59,984 bases of DNA from SIG452 sp045631485 (lineage in GTDB: Bacteria; Bacillota; Clostridia; UMGS1840). Positions within the stretch are counted from its first letter, which is position 1. The number at the start of each line of letters is the position of its first letter. The DNA lies in the NCBI GenBank assembly GCA_045631485.1, contig JAZQUU010000030.1, positions 1 through 59,984 on the forward strand, written 5' to 3'. This document shows positions 8,051 to 16,372 of the stretch, piece by piece. A program made the position numbers and the translations under genes. The notes beneath the pieces are model-generated. The model did not search any database. It was given only the letters and a program-made list of their open reading frames with translations, and was not told where the DNA came from.

Positions 8051-9319
8051 ATGCTGGACTTAAAACGTATCCGTGACGAAAAAGAAGAAGTAAAAAGACT
8101 GTTAACCATTAAAAAAGCAGATATCACTCTGTTGGAGAGAGTAAGCGAGCTGGATGAAAAAAGAAGAGCACTGACTTTCCAGGCAGAAAACTTAAAAAAC
8201 AAACAGAACACTGTTTCCAAGGAAATTCCCAAACTGAAAAAAGAGGGCAAAGACGTGGCTCCCATTTTCCAGGAAATGAAAGAATTATCCGAACAGATTA
8301 AAGGAATGGACAAAGAGCTTTCCGAAATTCAGGAAGAGCTTTCCGCTACCTTATTAAAAATCCCCAACACCCCCGCAGACTGTGTGCCGGACGGTAATTC
8401 CGATGAAGATAACAAAGAAATCAGAAAATGGGGAACTCCCAGAGAATTTGATTTCCAGTTTAAACCCCATTGGGATATCGGGGAAGGTCTTGGTATTTTA
8501 GATTTTGAAAGAGGCGCTAAAATCACCGGTTCCCGTTTCACCGTGTATAAAGGTCTGGGTGCAAGACTGGAAAGAGCAGTTATCAGCTTCTTCTTAGATA
8601 CCCACACCCAAAACGGTTACACCGAAATTCTGCCTCCCTACATGGTAAACCGTGCATCCATGACAGGTACCGGTCAGCTTCCCAAATTTGAAGAAGATGC
8701 TTTCTCTTTAAAGAACTGTGATTACTTTATGATTCCCACCGCAGAAGTGCCCGTTACCAATCTGCACAGAGACGAAATCTTAAAGAAAGAAGATCTGCCC
8801 ATCAAATATTGTGCATACTCCGCTTGCTTCAGAGCAGAAGCAGGAAGTGCAGGCAGAGATACCAGAGGCTTAATCCGTCAGCATCAGTTTAATAAAGTGG
8901 AACTGGTAAAATTCTCTAATCCCGAAAATTCTTTTGAAGAACTGGAATCCTTAACCAATGATGCAGAAAGATTGCTGCAGTTATTAGGTCTGCCTTACAG
9001 AGTGGTGCTCTTATGCTCCGGTGACTTAGGCTTCTCTTCCGCAATGACTTACGACTTGGAAGTATATTTACCCAGTTACCAAAGATATGTGGAAATTTCT
9101 TCCTGCTCCAACTTTGTGGATTATCAGGCAAGAAGAGCCAATATCAAATTTAAAGAAGATATCAATTCCAAACCTCAGCTGGTACACACCTTAAACGGTT
9201 CCGGTCTGGCAGTGGGCAGAACTGTGGCAGCAATTTTGGAAAATTATCAGAACGAAGACGGTTCTGTTACCGTTCCCGAAGTACTGCGTCCTTATATGGG
9301 AACTGATATTATTAAGTAA
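8051..9319 (+). CDS. serS: Serine--tRNA ligase
   Basis: 422 residues, full length. Class II synthetase that charges tRNA-Ser (and tRNA-Sec where present). Seen: N-terminal antiparallel coiled-coil arm for the tRNA (residues ~30-105, Lys/Glu rich), then motif 2 with FRAEAGSAGRDTRGLIRQHQF and motif 3 with GSGLAVGRTVAAILENYQ. The C-terminus PEVLRPYMG is typical. Ribosome site AAAAAAGGAG ends about 8 bp before the ATG. It is transcribed alone between parB and dnaA. A T-box would be usual for this gene in Bacillota but none fits upstream. Confidence 0.97.
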   Translation: MLDLKRIRDEKEEVKRLLTIKKADITLLERVSELDEKRRALTFQAENLKNKQNTVSKEIPKLKKEGKDVAPIFQEMKELSEQIKGMDKELSEIQEELSATLLKIPNTPADCVPDGNSDEDNKEIRKWGTPREFDFQFKPHWDIGEGLGILDFERGAKITGSRFTVYKGLGARLERAVISFFLDTHTQNGYTEILPPYMVNRASMTGTGQLPKFEEDAFSLKNCDYFMIPTAEVPVTNLHRDEILKKEDLPIKYCAYSACFRAEAGSAGRDTRGLIRQHQFNKVELVKFSNPENSFEELESLTNDAERLLQLLGLPYRVVLLCSGDLGFSSAMTYDLEVYLPSYQRYVEISSCSNFVDYQARRANIKFKEDINSKPQLVHTLNGSGLAVGRTVAAILENYQNEDGSVTVPEVLRPYMGTDIIK

Positions 9320-9326
9320 TAAGGAA

Positions 9327-9426
9327 AAATGAATAATGAATAATTATGGTGGCACCCAAAGGGTGCATTAGAATGCAGGCTTTGCCTGCCACCATTTTTA
9401 TTATTTATTATTTCTTCTTTATTCTT
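9327..9426. repeat. Family B palindromic element
   Basis: AT-rich arm AATGAATAATGAATAATTAT, then GGTGGC, hairpins GCACCC-AAA-GGGTGC and GCAGGC-TTT-GCCTGC, then GCCACC and the complementary AT-rich arm ending TTCTTTATTCTTT. Non-coding. Confidence 0.8.
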
Positions 9427-9431
9427 TTGAT

Positions 9432-9562
9432 ATTGCATAAAGAAACAACGAGACACCATTGATAAGGTTTTTAAACCTTTCAAAGTGCTATACCAAAAAA
9501 CACACAGATACACTAAAGTTTCAAGTATGGAATACAGTTGTTCTGTGCCATACCAAAAAAGT
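9432..9562 (+). other. Hairpin-rich stretch before dnaA
   Basis: Contains AAGGTTTTTAAACCTT and a GTATGGAATACAG...CTGTGCCATAC hairpin. Both are followed by a CCAAAAAA phrase that is echoed before dnaN (GATTCCAAAAAT) and near 55.75 kb (GATACCAAACAA). Role unknown. No ORF is supported. Confidence 0.4.
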
Positions 9563-9570
9563 CAAGAGGG

Positions 9571-9602
9571 TTTACAAATAAAAAAAATATTATTTCTATA
9601 AT
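9571..9602 (+). promoter_or_regulatory. Possible dnaA promoter
   Basis: TTTACA (9571-9576) and TATAAT (9597-9602), with a 20-bp spacer that is longer than ideal. The leader then carries DnaA-box-like sites, which fits DnaA autoregulation. Confidence 0.4.
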
Positions 9603-9651
9603 TATTATGTAAACCAAGTTATCAGGAAAACCTTAGGGATTTTGGGAAAGG

Positions 9652-9731
9652 TTTTCCACACAAAACAAAAAAATATTCCACAGAAAATGTGGATAAATGA
9701 TAAAAATGAGGTGAAATCACTTGTTTTCCAC
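9652..9731. promoter_or_regulatory. DnaA-box cluster upstream of dnaA
   Basis: One perfect box TGTGGATAA (9688-9696) plus near-matches TTTTCCACA (9652-9660 and 9723-9731, the latter over the first codons of dnaA) and TATTCCACA (9674-9682). This resembles the upstream half of a bipartite Bacillota origin and a DnaA self-control site. Confidence 0.75.
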
Positions 9732-11043
9732 AGATGAACTCTACGAAAAGGTAGTTGACATAATAAAAAGTGAAATTTCCCCGGTGGCATACAGTACCTG
9801 GTTTACCTCCGTCACCCCGGAAAAGATTGAAAATAACATTTTTTATTTCCGCGTTCCCATTGAATATACCCGCGATATGATCACAAAAAAATACTCCGAA
9901 CTGGTAAAAACCGCAGTGGTAACCGCATCCGAAGGCAAAATCTCCGATTTTATGTTTTTGGTGGATGACAGAAGAAATGCTCCTTCCGTGTTAGACCGAT
10001 TTTCCGATACCCAGGATGAAGTTTCCACATTAAATAAAAAATATACATTCTCTAATTTCGTTATCGGTGAATCCAACCGTTTTGCCCATGCAGCGGCAAT
10101 TGCGGTGGCAGAAAGTCCGGCAGAAAACTATAACCCCTTATTTATTTACGGCGGTGTAGGTTTGGGAAAAACCCATCTGCTCCATGCAATCGGTAACAGA
10201 ATCAAAGAAAATGACCCTGCAAAAAAAGTATTGTACTTAACCTCGGAATCCTTTACCAATGAATTCATCGATTCCATTAAATCCGGGAAAAACACTTCCT
10301 TCCGTGATAAATTAAGAAACATTGACGTGTTGATGGTTGACGATATTCAGTTTATCGGCGGAAAAGAAGGTACTCAGGAAGAATTTTTCCATACCTTCAA
10401 TCATTTATATCATAATGATAAACAGATTGTGTTATCCTCCGACCGTCCTCCCAAGGATATCAGAACTTTGGAAGAACGCTTAAGAACCCGTTTTGAAGCA
10501 GGCTTGATGTGTGATATCAATGCGCCCGATTTAGAAACCAGAATCGCTATTTTAAAGAAGAAAACCGAGGAAGAAAGCTTCCCCATTGATGATGAAATTA
10601 TCCAGTTTATTGCCACTAAAATCAAATCCAATGTGCGTGAATTGGAAGGTATCTTTACCCGCTTGGTGGCATTAACCAAATTATCCAAAAAAGAGATTAC
10701 CAAAGAGCTTGCAGAAGATGTAATCAAGGTAATTATTGCAGATTCCAAAAAAGCAAAACCGGGCATCGAAACGGTGATGGTGGAAACTGCAGGCTACTTT
10801 AATATTGACCCGCAGCTGTTAAAATCTTCTTCCAAAAAGAAAGAAATTGTAAAAGCGCGTCAGGTAGCTATGTTCTTAGCAAGAGAAGTTCTGGAAATGA
10901 GCTTACCCAAAATCGGGGAAGAATTCGGCGGAAGAGACCATTCCACCGTTATGTATTCTATTAAGGAAATCAAAAAAATCCGCGAAACCGACGCTTATAT
11001 TGATACCGTAATCGAAGAAATTACCGCCTTATTAGAAGATTAA
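9721..11043 (+). CDS. dnaA: Chromosomal replication initiator DnaA
   Basis: 440 residues, full length. AAA+ protein that binds DnaA boxes and opens oriC. Domains: I (residues 1-~85, helicase/SirA-type contact domain), a short linker II, AAA+ III with Walker A GGVGLGKTHLLHAIGN, Walker B MVDDIQFI and sensor/arginine-finger segments (LRTRFEAGL), then IV with the DnaA signature GRDHSTVMYSIKEI near residue 405. A TTG start at 9721 is chosen because GAGGTGA (9706-9712) lies 8 bp upstream and the product begins like other DnaA proteins. A DnaA-box-like site overlaps codons 2-4. oriC lies directly downstream. Confidence 0.97.
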   Translation: MFSTDELYEKVVDIIKSEISPVAYSTWFTSVTPEKIENNIFYFRVPIEYTRDMITKKYSELVKTAVVTASEGKISDFMFLVDDRRNAPSVLDRFSDTQDEVSTLNKKYTFSNFVIGESNRFAHAAAIAVAESPAENYNPLFIYGGVGLGKTHLLHAIGNRIKENDPAKKVLYLTSESFTNEFIDSIKSGKNTSFRDKLRNIDVLMVDDIQFIGGKEGTQEEFFHTFNHLYHNDKQIVLSSDRPPKDIRTLEERLRTRFEAGLMCDINAPDLETRIAILKKKTEEESFPIDDEIIQFIATKIKSNVRELEGIFTRLVALTKLSKKEITKELAEDVIKVIIADSKKAKPGIETVMVETAGYFNIDPQLLKSSSKKKEIVKARQVAMFLAREVLEMSLPKIGEEFGGRDHSTVMYSIKEIKKIRETDAYIDTVIEEITALLED

Positions 11044-11738
11044 TCTTTTTAGTATAACACTATTGTAAGATAGCAGAACTTGAAAGTTTATTTTTCTATT
11101 TTCTGATACCCTCTTTTTCAGGATAACACTATTGTAGGATAGAGGAAAACTTAGAAGATTCGTTTCTATGATCCGGTACCACTTTTAGAAGGGGATTGCC
11201 TTAAAAAAAAACAAAATAACTAAATTTTCTCTATTATATATAATAGTATAAAATTAAAATACTAAAAAAATCTACATAAGATGTGGATAACTGTTGTGGA
11301 AAGTGTAAGAATTCCTGTTGATAACAACAAAATACTCCACAGGAATTTTTTACCAAAAAAATTCTTGTCAAAATAATCCACAGATTACTACACAATCTAA
11401 CAGGGAAAACCTGTGAAATTTGTGTGGAAGAAAATTTCCCTTGCCATCCTATGTGGAATGATTTCAAATTATGCACAGGTTATTAAAAAAGTTATAAACA
11501 TCAAAAACCTTTGTATTTCTAAGGAATCAATCATTTTTCAACATTTCCACAGTCCCTATCATAATATACTGTATATTACTTAATATTTTCCTTATATATC
11601 ATTTCATTTTTCAAAAAATCGAAAAGCTTGTGAATTTGATATTGTAAACAATCATTCTAACATGTAAAATCTTTCCCCGAATAAAAAAGCACCACACCTT
11701 TTAACCTTTGTTGTGTTGTGCGATTCCAAAAATAAGGA
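11044..11738. other. oriC: DnaA boxes and AT-rich unwinding region between dnaA and dnaN
   Basis: A ~700-bp gap without genes. 11211-11275 is almost pure A/T (…TATTATATATAATAG…), the likely unwinding element. It is followed by one perfect box TGTGGATAA (11282-11290) and near-matches TGTGGAAAG (11295), TGTTGATAA (11316), TACTCCACA (11333), TAATCCACA (11374), TGTGGAAGA (11423), TGTGGAATG (11452), TTATGCACA (11469) and ATTTCCACA (11543). With the cluster upstream of dnaA, this is a bipartite origin of Bacillus type. A GCACCACAC...GTGTTGTGC stem (about 11689-11721) precedes the dnaN ribosome site. Confidence 0.85.
11049..11183 (+). repeat. Two-copy direct repeat at the origin
   Basis: Two ~65-bp units begin near 11053 and 11123 with TATAACACTATTGTAAGATAG and GATAACACTATTGTAGGATAG and end in GATACC / GGTACC. 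Position between the dnaA stop and the AT-rich element suggests an origin-associated role. No match to a known binding site is recognised. Confidence 0.55.
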
Positions 11739-11750
11739 GTGAATGAAACT

Positions 11751-12845
11751 ATGAAGTTCAGTTTTTTAAAAGAAGTATTTTTAGAAAATTTATCCACCGT
11801 ATTAAAAGCAGTTTCTCCCAAAGCAACCGTTCCTCAGCTGGAAGGGGTTTATGTGATGGCAAGAAACAATATGATCACCTTAATCGGTAACAACACCGAA
11901 ATTGCCATCAAAGCCCGTTTTGAAGCAGATGTGGAAGAAGAAGGTGTTGGCGTAATCAATGCCAAAAACTTATTCGATATGGTTCGCTTAATGCCCGAAG
12001 GTATGGTAACTATCACAGTGGATGAAAAACTGACTACCGTGATTAAATCCGGTGCCACCAAATATGAAATCGTGGCAATGGATGCGGAAATGTTCCCGGT
12101 GGTGGAAGAATTCAATCCGGAATTCTCCATGAAAATTACCGAACAGAAATTAAAAGAGCTCATCAAAAAGACCTTATTCTCCATCGGTACCGCAGACACC
12201 AAAATCACCTTTACCGGTGCTTTATTTGAGGTAAAAGATAATGAACTGACCGTGGTTACCTTAGACGGTTACCGTATGGCAGTAAGAAAAGAAGAAATTT
12301 ATCCCACCGGAGAAAACCGTTCTTATATCATTCCCGGTAAGAGCTTAAATGAACTGTTAAAAATCTTGGCAGATACCAAAGATGAAGCCGTGATTGAATT
12401 TGGTGACAGAAAAGCTCTCATTAAACTGGATAACTACGAATTCTATACCAGATTGATTGACGGTGAATTCTTTAACTACGAGCAGATTATTCCCAAAAAT
12501 GCGGAAATTAAAGTGAAAGCAGACACCAAACAATTGATTGAATCCTTAGAACGTGCTTCCTTGCTGATTACCGCAGATAACAAAGCTCCTATCCGTATGC
12601 GCCTGGAAGCAGAAAATATGCACCTAAACACCATTTCCAGAATCGGTCACGCCCAGGATATGATTCCCATCGAAAAAACCGGCGATGACTTAGAAATCGG
12701 CTTTAACCATAAATTTTTATTAGATGCCCTAAAAGCATCCGAAACCGAAGAAATTTTCTTAGATTTCAGCAATAATTTAAGTCCCTGTATTTTGCGCGGA
12801 GAGACGGACGAATTTTTGTATATGGTATTACCTGTAAGACTATAA
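11751..12845 (+). CDS. dnaN: DNA polymerase III beta subunit (sliding clamp)
   Basis: 364 residues, usual length for the three-domain clamp that encircles DNA and tethers polymerase. The sequence follows DnaN throughout: TVLKAVSPKATVPQLEGV at the start, YPTGENRSYIIPGKSLNELLK in the middle domain, and the conserved C-terminus EFLYMVLPVRL. The ATG at 11751 is used because AAGGAGT (11735-11740) is 10 bp upstream; an in-frame GTG at 11739 overlaps it. Its position right after oriC is typical. recF and gyrB, which usually follow in Bacillota, are absent; a repeat A copy and hisZ follow instead. Confidence 0.96.
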   Translation: MKFSFLKEVFLENLSTVLKAVSPKATVPQLEGVYVMARNNMITLIGNNTEIAIKARFEADVEEEGVGVINAKNLFDMVRLMPEGMVTITVDEKLTTVIKSGATKYEIVAMDAEMFPVVEEFNPEFSMKITEQKLKELIKKTLFSIGTADTKITFTGALFEVKDNELTVVTLDGYRMAVRKEEIYPTGENRSYIIPGKSLNELLKILADTKDEAVIEFGDRKALIKLDNYEFYTRLIDGEFFNYEQIIPKNAEIKVKADTKQLIESLERASLLITADNKAPIRMRLEAENMHLNTISRIGHAQDMIPIEKTGDDLEIGFNHKFLLDALKASETEEIFLDFSNNLSPCILRGETDEFLYMVLPVRL

Positions 12846-12967
12846 ATGGCTTGATAAAAGGCGCAAAATGAATCAACCTCATCACTCGGCGTACAAAAAG
12901 TACGCCTTCGGATAACCCTTCGGTTCGGTTGTTCCATTTTCCACCCTTTTCTCTTCGCCTTATGTAG
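12846..12967 (+). repeat. Family A repeat after dnaN
   Basis: Starts at the dnaN stop (ATGGCTTGATAAAAGGCGC...). Hairpin GGCGTAC-AAAAA-GTACGCC, then TTCGGATAACCCTTCGGTTCGGTT and an end at TCTCTTCGCCTTA. Same orientation as dnaN. Confidence 0.8.
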
Positions 12968-13002
12968 TGGGATGGAAAGGTTGTATAATTTGTGATAAAA
13001 AA

Positions 13003-13048
13003 GCCTCGCCCCACGGGGAGAGGTGGCACCGAAGGTGACGGAGAGGGA
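13003..13048 (+). repeat. Family D-like left end, solo
   Basis: GCCTCGCCCCACGGGGAGAGG, then a small hairpin GGCACCGAAGGTGACG and GGAGAGGG. Divergent member of the D family with no partner end nearby. Confidence 0.55.
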
Positions 13049-13067
13049 AATCGTACCCCTTCGGGGG

Positions 13068-13195
13068 AATGAATAAAGATAAAGAATAAATAATAGAGAA
13101 TAAAGAATAATTTCGGTGGCGGGCAAAGCCCGCATTATAATGTGCCCAAAGGGCACCACCTCTTTTATTATTTATTATTTCTTCTTTATTCTTTC
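13068..13195. repeat. Family B palindromic element
   Basis: Long AT-rich arms around GGTGGCGGGC-AAA-GCCCGC...GTGCCC-AAA-GGGCACCACC. Both inner hairpins differ from the copy at 9.3 kb while the borders are kept. It ends just before the hisZ ribosome site. Confidence 0.82.
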
Positions 13196-13220
13196 ACAAT
13201 AACAAAGGAGTCATAGCAAG

Positions 13221-14306
13221 ATGAAAAAAACGGCATTAACCTTAGAAGGTACCAATGATATTTTATTTTCGGAGTGTGAATTTAAGCATCAGATAGAAGA
13301 AAACATTATGAAATGCTTTAAAAGCTATGGTTATTTCCCGTTGGAAACTCCCTTAATGGAGTACGACAGTGTTTTTTTTGGAAATTCTGATGCAGAAGGT
13401 TTGTACCGACTGGTAGACAGAAACGGTGCAGTAGTATCCTTGCGTCCTGATATGACCATGCCTATTGCCAGAGTAGCTGCAACCAAATTATTTGACCAGC
13501 TTCCCGTGAGAGCATCTTATTTAGGAAATGTGTATCGTTTTTCCGATCCCACCAAGGGGGGAAGACAAAACGAGTTTACCCAGGCAGGGATTGAATTATT
13601 GGGTGAAAAAGGCACCTTCTATGATGCGGAAGTTATCGCTTTAACCGTGAATGCGCTCCTTGATGCAGGTGCTACCGACTTTATGGTGGAATTAGGAAAC
13701 GTAAATTTTGTAAGAGGGTTGTTATCCGAAAGTCACTTATCCGAAGAATTGCAGGATGAAATCAATGATTTGATGGTGAAAAAAGATATTTTATCCATGG
13801 AAGAAGTGTTAAACAGGGTTACCCTGGATGAATCCATCAAAGACATTATTTTAAAACTGCCCACCTTATTCGGCGGAAAAGAAGTGTTGGACGATATGCT
13901 GGCAAAAAAATTGCCGGATCAGTCCAAACAGGCAATTTGTGACCTTTTGGAAATTTACACCTATCTTTCTTATTACGGTTACGAAAACTATATTACCTTT
14001 GATTTGGGTATGAATAAAAATATGGATTACTATACCGGTATGATTTTTAAAATCTTCCATCAGGGTGTGGGATTCCCCGTGGCAGGCGGCGGTCGTTATG
14101 ACAAGCTGATTTCCCGTTTTGGCAAGGAAATTTCCGCAACCGGTTCTGCAATCTATATCAACCGTTTAACAGACGGTATGAGTCACGTGATTTCACTCAC
14201 GCCCCCAAAAGCAGATGAAGTATTAGAAGGCGATGACAAAAAAGCCATGATTGAAAAAGCAAAAGAGCTTAGAAAACAAGGCAAATCCGTCATCGTAAAC
14301 GGATAA
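13221..14306 (+). CDS. hisZ: ATP phosphoribosyltransferase regulatory subunit HisZ
   Basis: 361 residues. HisZ is a class II synthetase-like (HisRS-type) protein without tRNA charging activity that forms an octamer with short-form HisG and carries histidine feedback control. Seen: HisRS-like core with LRPDMTMPIARVAAT, GRQNEFTQAGIELLG and VAGGGRYDKLISRFG, but no anticodon domain. AAAGGAG lies 12 bp before the ATG. hisG starts 12 bp after the stop, and HisG here is the short form that needs HisZ, so the two calls support each other. Confidence 0.93.
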   Translation: MKKTALTLEGTNDILFSECEFKHQIEENIMKCFKSYGYFPLETPLMEYDSVFFGNSDAEGLYRLVDRNGAVVSLRPDMTMPIARVAATKLFDQLPVRASYLGNVYRFSDPTKGGRQNEFTQAGIELLGEKGTFYDAEVIALTVNALLDAGATDFMVELGNVNFVRGLLSESHLSEELQDEINDLMVKKDILSMEEVLNRVTLDESIKDIILKLPTLFGGKEVLDDMLAKKLPDQSKQAICDLLEIYTYLSYYGYENYITFDLGMNKNMDYYTGMIFKIFHQGVGFPVAGGGRYDKLISRFGKEISATGSAIYINRLTDGMSHVISLTPPKADEVLEGDDKKAMIEKAKELRKQGKSVIVNG

Positions 14307-14318
14307 GGGGGAAACAAT

Positions 14319-14957
14319 ATGGAATACATTACCGTTGCATTGGCAAAAGGCCGTTTGGGTGACTATGCCGCAGAAATTTTCGGCAAAGCAGGATACGATA
14401 TTTCCTGCCTGGAAGACAAAGGCAGAAAACTGATTTTCACCGACGAAATCGGCAAAATCAAATATATTCTGGTAAAAGCAAGTGACGTTCCCTGTTATGT
14501 GGAATACGGCGCCGCAGATATCGGCGTGGTGGGAAAAGACACTATTTTGGAAGAGGGAAGAAGCCTCTATGAAGTTTTGAATCTTAATTTCGGCAAATGC
14601 AGAATGTGTGTTTGCGGACCCGAATCGGCAAGAGAAAAATTAAACAGCCGTGTATCTTCCCTAAAGGTTGCCACCAAATATCCCAACATTGCAAGAGCCT
14701 ATTTTAAAGATGTGAAAAAGCAGTCCCCCGATATTATCAAATTAAACGGTTCCATTGAACTGGCCCCCATTGTGGGCTTATCCGACGTGATTGTGGATAT
14801 TGTGGAATCGGGAAAAACCCTGGAGGAAAACGGTCTTGGCGTGTTGGAAGAAGTGTGTGGGCTCTCTGCCAGACTGATTGTAAATAAAGTCAGCATGAAA
14901 ATGAAAAAGCAGATTCTTCCCATGATTGAAAAGGTGAAGGCGGTTATTGAATCATGA
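14319..14957 (+). CDS. hisG: ATP phosphoribosyltransferase, short form
   Basis: 212 residues, the catalytic-only short form lacking the C-terminal regulatory domain. First step of histidine synthesis: ATP plus PRPP to phosphoribosyl-ATP. Seen: ITVALAKGRL at the start, AADIGVVGKDT (residues ~65-75), and the PRPP-loop-like segment IVDIVESGKTLEENGL. It overlaps hisH by 4 bp (ATGA), giving translational coupling. Depends on the adjacent hisZ product for activity and feedback, from family knowledge. Confidence 0.96.
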   Translation: MEYITVALAKGRLGDYAAEIFGKAGYDISCLEDKGRKLIFTDEIGKIKYILVKASDVPCYVEYGAADIGVVGKDTILEEGRSLYEVLNLNFGKCRMCVCGPESAREKLNSRVSSLKVATKYPNIARAYFKDVKKQSPDIIKLNGSIELAPIVGLSDVIVDIVESGKTLEENGLGVLEEVCGLSARLIVNKVSMKMKKQILPMIEKVKAVIES

Positions 14958-15556
14958 TAGCGATTATTGACTATGGCGCAGGAAACTTATTTGGTGTTTC
15001 CAACGCTTTAAAACAGTTTACCAATGAGGTGTATATCACTTCCGATAAAGATATGATCCGTTCTGCCGACCATGTGATTTTGCCCGGTGTGGGCAGCTTT
15101 GACGATGCTATGGGAAGTATCCGAAAATCGGGACTTATTGAAACCGTGTATGAAGTGATTGATAAAAAAACACCTTTTTTGGGAATCTGCGTAGGTCTTC
15201 AGATGTGTTTTGAAAAATCCGAGGAGGGAGTTCTGCCCGGTCTTGGCATTTTCCCCGGTGAAATTAAAAAGTTTCCTGCGGATGTGTGCAAAAAAGTGCC
15301 TCAGATTGGATGGAACCGCATCGAATACAAGAAAAGTCCTCTGTTTTGCGATTTGCCTGACGATTATTTTTATTTTGTGCATAGCTATTATCTGGAAGCA
15401 AAAAACCGTGAAGAAGTGATTGCCACATCGGAATACGGCATTCCTTTTGATTGCGCTTACCAAAGAGAAAACGTGTTTTTAACCCAGTTTCACCCCGAAA
15501 AAAGCGGAAAAACGGGACTGAAACTGTTGGAAAATTTTTTGAAAATTGAAATGTAG
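14954..15556 (+). CDS. hisH: Imidazole glycerol phosphate synthase, glutaminase subunit
   Basis: 200 residues, usual length. Class I glutamine amidotransferase that passes ammonia to HisF. The catalytic triad is intact: nucleophile Cys in GICVGLQM, His and Glu in QFHPEKSG. Its oxyanion segment PGVGSF is also present. It overlaps hisG by 4 bp. The TAG stop codon is the first part of a family C repeat (GTAGGGG), so the repeat inserted exactly at the gene end or supplied its stop. HisF, its obligate partner, is not in the window, nor are hisA, B, D or I. Confidence 0.95.
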   Translation: MIAIIDYGAGNLFGVSNALKQFTNEVYITSDKDMIRSADHVILPGVGSFDDAMGSIRKSGLIETVYEVIDKKTPFLGICVGLQMCFEKSEEGVLPGLGIFPGEIKKFPADVCKKVPQIGWNRIEYKKSPLFCDLPDDYFYFVHSYYLEAKNREEVIATSEYGIPFDCAYQRENVFLTQFHPEKSGKTGLKLLENFLKIEM

Positions 15557-15633
15557 GGGACGATGCCCACATCGTCCCGTATGATCAATTTTGGAAATGA
15601 ATAAAACGGACAGATGTGGGCATCTGTCCCTAC
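15553..15633. repeat. Family C element overlapping the hisH stop
   Basis: GTAGGGGACGATG-CCCA-CATCGTCCCG, a ~27-bp spacer, then CGGACAGATG-TGGG-CATCTGTCCCTAC. Two hairpins in inverted arrangement between GTAGGG and CCCTAC borders. Closely similar to 17577-17645 and 55693-55790. Confidence 0.82.
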
Positions 15634-15668
15634 AATTATTTTTTTACAGAAAGGAGGATATCAAAAAA

Positions 15669-16343
15669 ATGGAGAAAAAAATCGGTTACACATTCCAAAA
15701 TAAAAAACTGCTTCGCACAGCCTTAACCCGTCGTTCCTATGCGGTGGAGCATAATTTGGAACAATACAATCAGCGGTTGGAATTTTTGGGTGATTCGGTT
15801 TTGGGCTTAACAATAGCCGAGGAGCTTTACAAACTGCTTCCCGACGTGAAAGAAGGGGAGCTGACTAAGTTAAAAGCATCTGTGGTTTGTGAAAAATCCT
15901 TGGCCATTGTGGCAAATTCCCTGGAAATTCCCCGTTACTTACTGATTGGAAACGGTGAAAGATTACTTGGCATTGAAAAGCTTGATTCCACCACTTCGGA
16001 TACCTTGGAAGCCATTTTTGGTGCCGTGTTTTTAGACAGTGATTTTCCCACCGCCAAAGAAGTGGTGCTTCGTTTGATGAGAGGGGCTATTGAAGAAACG
16101 GTGAAAAACAGAAATGTGCTGGATTCCAAGTCCAAACTTCAGGAAATTGTGCAAAAAGTTTCCAAAGTGGATTTGGTGTATGAACTGGTGAAATCCGAAG
16201 GTCCCGACCACGATAAATTTTTCGTAAGCCAGGTGTCCCACATGGGAAAAGTGCTTGGCGTGGGCGAAGGAAAAACAAAAAAAGAAGCGGAAAAACAAGC
16301 CGCCAAAAAAGCCATCGAAACCTATTACCCCAACGAAATATAG
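15669..16343 (+). CDS. rnc: Ribonuclease III
   Basis: 224 residues, usual length. Double-strand-specific endonuclease for rRNA precursors and regulatory RNAs. Domains: catalytic RNase III domain (residues 1-~150) with the signature RLEFLGDSVLGL and the distal acidic pair in DTLEAIFGAVFLD, then a dsRNA-binding domain ending GEGKTKKEAEKQAAKKAI. ATG at 15669 with AAAGGAGG about 10 bp upstream. An AACGAAAT...ATTTCGTT stem without a T-run follows the stop. The usual smc/ftsY neighbours are missing; it stands between a C repeat and an aminotransferase gene. Confidence 0.95.
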   Translation: MEKKIGYTFQNKKLLRTALTRRSYAVEHNLEQYNQRLEFLGDSVLGLTIAEELYKLLPDVKEGELTKLKASVVCEKSLAIVANSLEIPRYLLIGNGERLLGIEKLDSTTSDTLEAIFGAVFLDSDFPTAKEVVLRLMRGAIEETVKNRNVLDSKSKLQEIVQKVSKVDLVYELVKSEGPDHDKFFVSQVSHMGKVLGVGEGKTKKEAEKQAAKKAIETYYPNEI

Positions 16344-16372
16344 CATTTCGTTACAGAAAGGAAGAATAAAAA

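Noticed and set aside
16331..16352. AACGAAAT...ATTTCGTT stem after rnc as a terminator
   Set aside because: It lacks a T-run and the next gene starts 20 bp later; kept only as a possible mRNA stem in the rnc entry.
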